From Erythrobacter sp. (GTDB taxonomy: Bacteria > Pseudomonadota > Alphaproteobacteria > Sphingomonadales > Sphingomonadaceae): a stretch of 64,000 nucleotides of DNA. Shown here one piece after another: positions 54,959 through 64,000 of this stretch (positions within the stretch are counted from its first letter, which is position 1; each line of letters opens with the position of its first letter). The notes under the pieces were generated by a model. It did no database searches and was not told where the DNA came from. It saw only the letters and a list, made by a program, of their open reading frames with translations. Made by a program: the position numbers and the translations under genes. The stretch is taken from contig JAACTC010000006.1 of the NCBI GenBank assembly GCA_009993635.1, positions 434,001 to 498,000 on the forward strand. The letters run 5' to 3'.

Positions 54959-56463
54959 TATTTTAGCGCCTGCAAGCTGCGGGCGACTGCCATTCCCTCA
55001 GTTCCAATTTGTCCCTCGAACTCACCAAGCAAGGTTTCTAACGTCCAACCATCATCGATCATCTTTTGACGTATGATTTGATGAAAACCGGTATCAGTCA
55101 CCTCTAAGCCAAAAACCGTATGCGTTAGCCGCCCCACATCTTCTCCGAAAGTCTCGAGTGGGGGACGGGATGCAACGATAGTCCGGCCGGATCGATTAAT
55201 TATCCAAACACAACTAGCAGGTACTTCCTGGAGCACCACTGGCGAATGAGTTGCAACAAGAGCTACGCCATTTTGGCTGATCAGCAACTCCGACAAAGCC
55301 CTGATGAACGCAGACAGCAGCGGGGGGTGAAGGTGGCCCTCTGGTTCATCTAGGAGAACAAACGTCTGCTCCTCAACCACCTCCACGAGTCTCGTAATAG
55401 TGAGCAAGACAATGGCGTGGCCGGAACTCAATCCACTAAATATCTCTTTAGCCTCAGAATCCCAGTCGTCGAAATGGATTGTGGTGTCAGCCAGTTCCGA
55501 TACACCAGATTCTGCGAAGAGCGGATCGGAAGAAAGCGTACTCAGCGCCTTGGACCATCGTTCTTGCTTTACCCCTGACAAACAATTCGATGCAGCTGAT
55601 ACAAAATCTAAAACAAGCTCATCAGTATCCTTCAAATAGGGAATTTTTTCATCCTCCGCATCAGCCCACGCTCTGAGGCCAATATGATGAAAGTCCGATC
55701 CCAGACCATCGTGATCAAAAGAATCAAAAGCACTGAAGGTGACCGCGACGAGGTTGGCGAACTCTTGACCACCTGAGACTGAGTCTATCTCAAATTTACC
55801 AGTATTTGAAGCTGGCAATAAAATTGACTCAATCATGTTATTTAGGGTAGTAGTCTTCCCTACGCCATTTCGCCCTATAAGAACATGAACGTTAGTGGGC
55901 GGCAAAGAATCCGGTTTCACCGAAAAGTTTAGGACACATGTTTTCCCCACTTGTCGCTCATCTCGCGGTGGGAATGTATAAGTGAACTCATAAGGCGTGA
56001 GCTCGACGTTACCGTTTGCGAGCCGATGATAACGAGTTTCGAGCCTCAGCTCGTCTATCGATCTAAACAGAGATGTTTGCGCGACATCCTCATTCTTGTA
56101 AGCCTGATAGACCGACAGGTCATAGGCCATGTCGCGCATAGCTAAAAAATACTCGTCGGCGATTCCGAAATTTACTATGTCGGAATAATAATCTCCTGAA
56201 AGACCGACGGAAAAATAACCTTCCGGAAGCTCCGTAAAGGTTTTAGGGACAATTGTTCTTCTCTCATCCTTGTCCTGCCCAGCATGCCCGATCTTCACCC
56301 AACCGATGTGGTGCGCACGACCATCCTCATCGATATATTGGACTCCGAATTTAGTTTCGTAAGTAAACCAATCGTCCCAATCGTTATAAGTTAGCTGTAC
56401 TGAACTCGGCTTTGGTGGTGGTGCGACCTCCCCCTTTTCTACATTGAAGAAAGTAAGAGACAC
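54958..56463 (-). CDS. ABC/SMC-type ATPase with extra N-terminal domain, PtuA-like
   Basis: 501 residues from a GTG at 56463. Residues 1-180 form a domain without P-loop (YNDWDDWFTYETKFGVQY, HIGWVKIGH, YHRLANGNVELTPYEFTYTFPP). Then come Walker A GRNGVGKTT (197-205, Lys203), signature GLSSGHA (about 344-350), Walker B FVLLDEPEGHLHP (368-380; Asp372, Glu373) and H-loop ATHSP (His406). Canonical PtuA/OLD/RecF-type ATPases start with the P-loop near the N-terminus, so the 190-residue front is unusual. The gene precedes and is coupled to the HNH nuclease. Codon use is AT-richer than in uvrA. Alternative: another defence-island ATPase family of the same fold. Confidence 0.82.
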   Translation of the reverse strand: MSLTFFNVEKGEVAPPPKPSSVQLTYNDWDDWFTYETKFGVQYIDEDGRAHHIGWVKIGHAGQDKDERRTIVPKTFTELPEGYFSVGLSGDYYSDIVNFGIADEYFLAMRDMAYDLSVYQAYKNEDVAQTSLFRSIDELRLETRYHRLANGNVELTPYEFTYTFPPRDERQVGKTCVLNFSVKPDSLPPTNVHVLIGRNGVGKTTTLNNMIESILLPASNTGKFEIDSVSGGQEFANLVAVTFSAFDSFDHDGLGSDFHHIGLRAWADAEDEKIPYLKDTDELVLDFVSAASNCLSGVKQERWSKALSTLSSDPLFAESGVSELADTTIHFDDWDSEAKEIFSGLSSGHAIVLLTITRLVEVVEEQTFVLLDEPEGHLHPPLLSAFIRALSELLISQNGVALVATHSPVVLQEVPASCVWIINRSGRTIVASRPPLETFGEDVGRLTHTVFGLEVTDTGFHQIIRQKMIDDGWTLETLLGEFEGQIGTEGMAVARSLQALK

Positions 56464-56563
56464 CAGCTAACCCCAATCCATTCTGTACATTGAGCGCACC
56501 CCTCGCATGCCATGACGACGTAACACACCGGAGCATTGTTCGCAAAAATCCGGGTGGGTATAT

Positions 56564-59491
<2,928 letters not shown>

Positions 59492-59500
59492 AGGGCGCGT

Positions 59501-59515
59501 GTTCCGCTTGTGTTC
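59501..59515 (-). promoter_or_regulatory. LexA (SOS) box of uvrA
   Basis: GTTC (59501-59504), seven bases, GTTC (59512-59515), read on the plus strand. It ends 10 bases before the uvrA ATG, the same distance as at the UvrD gene. Orientation relative to the gene is opposite to that at recA. Confidence 0.78.
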
Positions 59516-59659
59516 TTATCTATCAAGGAGGCCGACCAGGCTATCCGCTACAAAGCGAGCGACCGGCATGGGCGGTTCCGCCCTGTTGGGGAGAATGTGG
59601 TGCGGCGGAGCGGAATTTGAAGGCGTGTGGGGATTACGCGGGTGGTTTTGGCGCGCGCG

Positions 59660-61696
59660 TCATTTGTCGGAGCAGTGCTCGGCTATCTTGGCTTCGATGC
59701 GAGACAAAATTCCCGTCGCCATCGAATAATATTGCGATAAGGCATCGGCGGTAAGCACTTCTAGCGAAGCAAGCATTTCTGTACGCGCATCGCCAAGCCA
59801 TCGGCAGCGGCGATCCTCGGTTAGATCGGCCATGCTTTCGAATGCGACACCCATATTTCCCTTTGTCAGCGCCCAAGCGACCGGAAGATCATCGCGCGTG
59901 TAAACCTCTAGCGCCTTCCAATAGGCCGCCACTGCTTCGCCCAGCAGATCGATCCCCTCCTGCCCGCCAAGCCGCACTCCCTGATTCTTGAGCGCAGTGC
60001 CGAGATTATTCTGCGTCATCGCCCAATCGACGGGCAGGTCATCGCGCGCATACACCTCCAGCGCCTGCCGAAAAGCCGCGACAGCTTCGCCCAGCAGGTC
60101 GATCCCCTCCTGCCCGCCAAGCCGCTCGCCCTGATTTTTGAGCGCAATGCCGAGATTGTTCTGCGTCGCCGACCATTCGAACGGCAAGTTATCGCGCGTG
60201 CGCACCTCCAGCGCCTGACGGTAGGCCGCTACCGCTTCGCCCAGCAGGTCGGTTCCCGCCTGCCCGCCAAGCCGCTCGCCCTGGGTCTGGAGCGCATTGC
60301 CGAGATTGTTCTGCGTCGTCGCCCATCGAACAGGTCGGTCATCGCGCGTGCGCACCTCCAGCGCCTGACGGTAGGCCGCGACAGCCTCTCCCAGCAGGTC
60401 TATCCCCGTCTGCCCACCAAGCCGCTCACCCTGGGTTGCGAGCGCATTGCCGAGATTGTTCTGCGCCATCGCCCAATCGGCCGGCAGGTCATCGCGCGTA
60501 TACACCCCCAGCGACTGCCGAAAGGCCGCGACCGCTGCATCAAGCGCGCCGCCCGGATGTTTCCGGCCAAATTCGAAAAGCGCGATCCCGGCGGTGTTGC
60601 CCAGATCACCAGCAGCCTCCGCGTCGAAAGGTGCGAGCATTGCCGCAGCAGCCTGCCAATTGACAGCCGCGCTTTCCCATTCGAGTGCCGCGAGATCAGC
60701 TTCGGCGAGCGCAGCCTGTGTTTCGGCTGCATCTTTCACCGGCGCGAGTGCCGCTTCCCGCCTGAGCTGTGTCGCTTCGCGCAAAAGTCTGCGCGCTTCT
60801 TCGATATCGCCGTCGGCCTCCAGCGCCTGTTCGGCGGCCTGCTGTAATCCACGCACCCGGTTATCGTGCGCGTCGAGTTTGCGGACGCGCTCCCTGAGCC
60901 GTTCATAATCCTCGGCAAATTCCTCGACCGCCTGGACAATATCCTCGGTATCGGCACGGGGGCTGAAAGTGACGAAGCGCGCTATTGCTCCGCGCATCGC
61001 CTTTTCGGACAGTCGCGCCAGCTTTGCATCGTCGCCCCGCCCCTGCGCCTTGATCTGGGCAAGTTCCTCTTGCAGCGCGTCGAAACCGCGCTCGACCTTG
61101 TCATGGAGCGACTGGATCGCATCGATCGTCTCGCGGATGGCCGCGCCCAGTTCGATCGCGATGTCGAGGGTCAGCAGGGTCGCATAGTCCGGGTCATCCA
61201 TCCCGCTGCGAAGCGCAGCTTCGACCGCTTCAAGCGCGAAAGCACGCTCGTATCGCTCGGGAGCCCCGGCGCGCGGCTGCTCGAACATCGCGTCGTGTCG
61301 CGCCAGTTCGTCGACCACCAGCCGCGCGGCGAGGACCGGGTAACGCTCATTCCGCTCCCGCGCCTGCGTGACAGTAGCGGCAAGCCGGTCCCGACGCAGC
61401 ATGACCTGCGGCAGGAGCGTCTGCATCGCTGCGTCGGCGTGTTCGGCGGCAGCGCGCTCTTCGGCCTGGTCCCAATGCTTCAACTCGCCGAGCAGCTTCT
61501 TCTGCACCCGCGCAACCAGCTTCTCGTCATCGAGCCCGGCTTTCCGGCTGTTTTGCCTCAATCGCGAAAACAGGCTTGCGCCGCCGATCACGGCTCCGGC
61601 AGTCAGTCCTGCGTCGAGCGGTGCCATCGCGCAGGCACCCATGCCGATCCCGATTGCCGTCAGCGGCTCCAGACAATTCCACTTGAGCGCCATCAC
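59660..61696 (-). CDS. Membrane-associated TPR-type repeat protein
   Basis: 678 residues. A short hydrophobic N-terminus (LTAIGIGMGACAMAPLDAGLTAGAVIGGASLF) is followed by a long helical, charged region with coiled-coil character (LREATQLRREAALAPVKDAAETQAALAEADLAALE). From about residue 385 the protein consists of 50-residue repeats of the type AVAAYRQALEVRTRDDLPVDWAMTQNNLGNALxxQGERLGGQ. The repeats are a TPR/kinesin-light-chain-like solenoid, probably a protein-binding scaffold. Partner unknown. It lies upstream of uvrA on the same strand, with the LexA box between them. Confidence 0.8.
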   Translation of the reverse strand: MMALKWNCLEPLTAIGIGMGACAMAPLDAGLTAGAVIGGASLFSRLRQNSRKAGLDDEKLVARVQKKLLGELKHWDQAEERAAAEHADAAMQTLLPQVMLRRDRLAATVTQARERNERYPVLAARLVVDELARHDAMFEQPRAGAPERYERAFALEAVEAALRSGMDDPDYATLLTLDIAIELGAAIRETIDAIQSLHDKVERGFDALQEELAQIKAQGRGDDAKLARLSEKAMRGAIARFVTFSPRADTEDIVQAVEEFAEDYERLRERVRKLDAHDNRVRGLQQAAEQALEADGDIEEARRLLREATQLRREAALAPVKDAAETQAALAEADLAALEWESAAVNWQAAAAMLAPFDAEAAGDLGNTAGIALFEFGRKHPGGALDAAVAAFRQSLGVYTRDDLPADWAMAQNNLGNALATQGERLGGQTGIDLLGEAVAAYRQALEVRTRDDRPVRWATTQNNLGNALQTQGERLGGQAGTDLLGEAVAAYRQALEVRTRDNLPFEWSATQNNLGIALKNQGERLGGQEGIDLLGEAVAAFRQALEVYARDDLPVDWAMTQNNLGTALKNQGVRLGGQEGIDLLGEAVAAYWKALEVYTRDDLPVAWALTKGNMGVAFESMADLTEDRRCRWLGDARTEMLASLEVLTADALSQYYSMATGILSRIEAKIAEHCSDK
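59911..60540. repeat. Tandem 150-bp repeat units in the TPR gene
   Basis: Equivalent positions recur at exactly 59911, 60061, 60211, 60361 and 60511: a 150-bp (50-codon) period. The middle copies differ at only a few bases. The outer copies are degenerate, which fits expansion from the centre. Confidence 0.9.
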
Positions 61697-61831
61697 CCCT
61701 CCTCACCGCCATAATCCCCCGCGTACCCATGCCGGTCAAGCACGCAGCCGCGCGTATGCGCCCCCTCCCGGAACATCCCCCGCCTCCATCCGCTAATCCC
61801 TTCGAACCCCCAATTCGAAGGACATACCCCC

Positions 61832-62434
61832 ATGAACGTACTCGTTGCCGGCGCGACCGGCCTTACCGGCCAGCGCCTCGTCCCCCAGCTCATCGAAGCG
61901 GGGCACACGCCCACGGCTCTGGTGCGCGACGGCTCCGACACATCCTCGCTCCCCGAAGGGTGCGCCACGCGCAAGGGCGACCTGACCGACCTGCCCGCCG
62001 ATGCATGCGAAGGCATGGACGCGGTGATTTTCGCCGCGGGCTCAGGCGGCGACACGAGCGAGGAAATGACCGACAAGGTCGACCGCGATGGTGCCAAGGC
62101 ACTGGCCGACCGGGCAAAGGCCGCGGGCGTCAAACGCTTCGTGATGCTCAGCGCGCGCGGCGTGGACAATCCCGATCCCGATTCCGGCCTGTACCACTAC
62201 GCCAAGGCGAAGCGCGAGGCGGACGAATATCTGAAATCCTCGGGCGTGGACTACACCATCATTCGCCCCGGCGCGCTGACCAAGGACGATGGCAAGCGCG
62301 ATGTGCGCCTTGGCGACGATGTCGAAGGCGATGGCACCACGGCGCGCGGCGATCTGGCGGCGGTGCTGACCCGCGCGGTGGACGAGGATTCGATGAAGAA
62401 CCGCATCGTGCCGATGGAATCGGTCGGCATCTGA
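61832..62434 (+). CDS. NAD(P)-binding SDR-like protein (NmrA/YwnB type)
   Basis: 200 residues. GAAGGA 11 bases upstream. Rossmann motif MNVLVAGATGLTGQRLVPQLIEAGH, GDLTDLPADACEGMDAVIFAAGS, then YAKAKREADEYLKSSGVDYTIIRPGALT. Atypical SDRs of this kind serve as redox sensors or reductases. No substrate evident. Confidence 0.85.
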   Translation: MNVLVAGATGLTGQRLVPQLIEAGHTPTALVRDGSDTSSLPEGCATRKGDLTDLPADACEGMDAVIFAAGSGGDTSEEMTDKVDRDGAKALADRAKAAGVKRFVMLSARGVDNPDPDSGLYHYAKAKREADEYLKSSGVDYTIIRPGALTKDDGKRDVRLGDDVEGDGTTARGDLAAVLTRAVDEDSMKNRIVPMESVGI

Positions 62435-62459
62435 CCGCCGGGCCTGGTACCAGCGCCCG

Positions 62460-62996
62460 ATGCATCGCCTGTTCGTCGCCCTGCGCCCGCCCGATGATAT
62501 CCGCGACCCCCTGATCGACACGATGGAGGGGGTCGAGGGTGCGCGCTGGCAGATGGACGAGCAGTTGCACCTCACCCTGCGCTTCGTCGGCGAGGTCGAT
62601 GGAGCGCAGGGTGAGGATCTGGCCGACGCGCTGTCGCAGGTGCGCGCGCCCGCTTTCGATCTGGCGATCCGGGGCGTCGGCACGTTCGCGAAGAAGGGTC
62701 GCACAACGGCGCTGTGGGCGGGTATCGAGCCGAGCGAACCCCTGAACATTCTCCAGCGGCGGGTGGAGCGGGCCTGCCAGCGTGCGGGGCTGGAGCCTGT
62801 CACCCGCAAGTTCGTACCGCATATCACTCTGGCGCGCACGAATGCGTCGACCGGGCCCATCGGCGGCTGGCTGGCCGCGCATGGCCGCATCGCGCTGCCC
62901 GTCTGGCCCGTCGATCGCTTCTGGCTTTACGAGAGCCGGCTCGATCTGGGCGGCGCGCATTACGAGCCCGTCGTTTCCTTTGCCCTGACCACCTGA
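62460..62996 (+). CDS. thpR: RNA 2',3'-cyclic phosphodiesterase
   Basis: 178 residues. The two H-x-T/S-x motifs of the 2H family are HLTLRFVGEV (about residue 37) and HITLARTNAS (about residue 121). LFVALRPPDDIRDPL opens the protein. Opens 2',3'-cyclic phosphates on RNA ends, in vitro also ligates tRNA halves. No RNA-repair partner adjacent. Confidence 0.92.
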   Translation: MHRLFVALRPPDDIRDPLIDTMEGVEGARWQMDEQLHLTLRFVGEVDGAQGEDLADALSQVRAPAFDLAIRGVGTFAKKGRTTALWAGIEPSEPLNILQRRVERACQRAGLEPVTRKFVPHITLARTNASTGPIGGWLAAHGRIALPVWPVDRFWLYESRLDLGGAHYEPVVSFALTT

Positions 62997-63161
62997 GCGC
63001 GCGGGCCGATCCCGCCCCTTTGCGCGGGACGGTCCGCAGGTCAGATCGGACGAAGTGTGGATCCATCTGCGCGTTCCATCCGTTGTTCGGGTAATGGGGA
63101 AGCAGGAAACACAACCACATCGGCGAATTTCCGCCATTTCGGCGCGGAAGGGCGAGCGGTC

Positions 63162-63935
63162 GTGATCGACCGGTCCGCCTCCCGCAGGGCCGGTCGCGAC
63201 CATGGCGGCCCCAGCATCGCCCGCAACCGGCGCGGTCAGCGTGCGCGGCTGCGGGCAGCGAAGGCCGCGCAGGGCGGTGAACGGCGCAAGCGGCGAACCC
63301 GGCTGCTGCGACGCGCGCCGATTGCCTTTGCGGCGATGACGGTCGCGGCGGGAACGCTGGGCGCACACCACCCCTCGCAAACCTCGCGCGATGTCGAAGG
63401 ATGGTCGTACGAGACCAACCTCAAAACCAATCCCAATTTTACCCGGATGAACGCCCGCCTGCTGACCACCAGCGAACGGATGCGCCGGGCGCTGGCACAG
63501 GAAGAAGGCATGCGGCTGACCGTTTACCGGGACGTCGCGGGCTATCCCACGGTAGGCATCGGGCACCTTGTGCGGCCGGAAGACAACCTGCGCGTGGGCG
63601 ACCGGATCACCCGCGAACAGGCGATGCGTTTTCTGAAGGCCGATCTCGAAATCGCGGAGCAATCAGTGGCCAATGTGGTCGGCGACCTGAAGCTCTATCA
63701 ACATGAATTCGATGCGCTGGTCGATCTGGCCTATAATGTTGGCGAAGGCACCCTATCTCCGACCAAAAGTCCGGCACTGAACCGGGCCATCGAACGGGCG
63801 GACTATCAGGCCATTGCAGACGAACTCGATTATCGCTTCGCCGGAGGCCAAGTGGCCGGCGGCCTCATCCATCGGTCGAACCGGCGGGCGCAGATTTTCC
63901 TTGAGGCGAATTATGCGGATGTCCGCCCCGGTTAG
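63162..63935 (+). CDS. GH24 (T4-type) lysozyme with basic N-terminus and membrane anchor
   Basis: About 257 residues from the GTG at 63162 (GGAAGG upstream; longer form from 63057 or short from the ATG at 63336 possible). An Arg/Lys-rich segment precedes one hydrophobic stretch (APIAFAAMTVAAGTLGA), then the lysozyme domain with the E-8-D-5-T triad in QEEGMRLTVYRDVAGYPTVGIGHLV. Family members cut the MurNAc-GlcNAc bond. No phage lysis genes are near, so it is probably a domesticated or native cell-wall enzyme. Its frame overlaps the lipoprotein start. Confidence 0.8.
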   Translation: MIDRSASRRAGRDHGGPSIARNRRGQRARLRAAKAAQGGERRKRRTRLLRRAPIAFAAMTVAAGTLGAHHPSQTSRDVEGWSYETNLKTNPNFTRMNARLLTTSERMRRALAQEEGMRLTVYRDVAGYPTVGIGHLVRPEDNLRVGDRITREQAMRFLKADLEIAEQSVANVVGDLKLYQHEFDALVDLAYNVGEGTLSPTKSPALNRAIERADYQAIADELDYRFAGGQVAGGLIHRSNRRAQIFLEANYADVRPG

Positions 63936-64000
63936 CGCGGCCCTCGCCCTGGCGCTGGGTGCGCTGACGGCCTGCTCCCCCTACAGCGAAGGCGCGACGA
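63913..64000 (+). CDS. Lipoprotein (N-terminal 29 codons, cut by window end)
   Basis: ATG at 63913 (or 63919) overlaps the lysozyme end. MRMSAPVSAALALALGALTACSPYSEG is a lipoprotein signal with lipobox LTAC, lipid on Cys21. Nothing else can be said; the gene continues beyond the window. Confidence 0.6.
   Translation, partial: MRMSAPVSAALALALGALTACSPYSEGAT

Larger units (their letters stand above)
54060..56560. other. AT-richer accessory island carrying the two-gene ATPase/HNH unit
   Basis: From about 54060 to 56560 the sequence is visibly AT-richer than either flank, with runs such as ATATATATAT at the left edge and few of the GC-rich codons used by uvrA and rlpA. It contains just the HNH and ATPase genes. 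No integrase, tRNA or clear direct repeats were found at its ends. Confidence 0.65.

Noticed and set aside
59911..60540. Possible CRISPR-like array from regular repeats
   Set aside because: Period of 150 bp, in-frame coding repeats without unique spacers.
63057..63161. Upstream extension of the lysozyme gene from GTG 63057
   Set aside because: No ribosome site and sequence without family match; GTG 63162 has GGAAGG, although the start remains uncertain.

Overview
The window is a high-G+C alphaproteobacterial chromosome segment, most likely from Sphingomonadales and probably Erythrobacteraceae. I base this on gene content and order (trpF, trpB, trpA, accD, folC; SapC protein; CckA and CpdR; N-formylglutamate amidohydrolase), on GTTC-N7-GTTC LexA boxes of the alphaproteobacterial type, and on intergenic palindromes typical of sphingomonads. 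This placement rests on pattern recognition, not on a database search. Most of the window is housekeeping core genome.

Layout. 1-9.4 kb: the end of purB, a LapA-domain membrane protein overlapping pyrF, then trpF, trpB, trpA, accD and folC on the + strand. These are interrupted by an outer-membrane barrel gene, a frameshifted membrane-protein gene and palindromic repeats. 9.4-24.4 kb: AmpG-type permease, RluB-type pseudouridine synthase, rsmD, a pair of secreted proteins sharing a C-terminal motif, an SOS-boxed UvrD/PcrA helicase, a GAF-PAS-GGDEF diguanylate cyclase, a RhlE-type RNA helicase, a GlcD-type flavoprotein, SapC, a candidate small RNA, N-formylglutamate amidohydrolase and cpdR. 24.4-34 kb: tRNA-Val(GAC), icd, an FAD monooxygenase, a GNAT-nitrilase fusion that seems to start at ATC, a KefB/YbaL-type antiporter and alaS. 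34-45 kb: recA with its LexA box, cckA, smpB, an M14-type deacylase, dapA, a lytic transglycosylase, greB and an outer-membrane barrel. 45-52.8 kb: rlmN, then MOSC protein, pteridine-reductase-like SDR, cytochrome b and a molybdopterin lipoprotein in tight succession, followed by argG and rlpA.

52.8-56.5 kb is the main accessory region. It has two small proteins that look specific to this group, palindromic repeats, and a visibly AT-richer two-gene unit encoding an ABC/SMC-type ATPase with a large extra N-terminal domain and a translationally coupled HNH nuclease. That pairing is the architecture of Septu-like (PtuA/PtuB) anti-phage systems. uvrA (with an SOS box), a protein with exact 150-bp TPR-type repeats, an NAD(P)-binding protein, thpR, a GH24 lysozyme and the start of a lipoprotein close the window.

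Two regulatory themes recur. Three repair genes (uvrD-like, recA, uvrA) each carry a GTTC-N7-GTTC LexA box, and the CckA kinase and its phosphorelay output CpdR both lie in the window. Coordinates and starts were worked out by eye from the sequence. Domain calls rest on recognised motifs.
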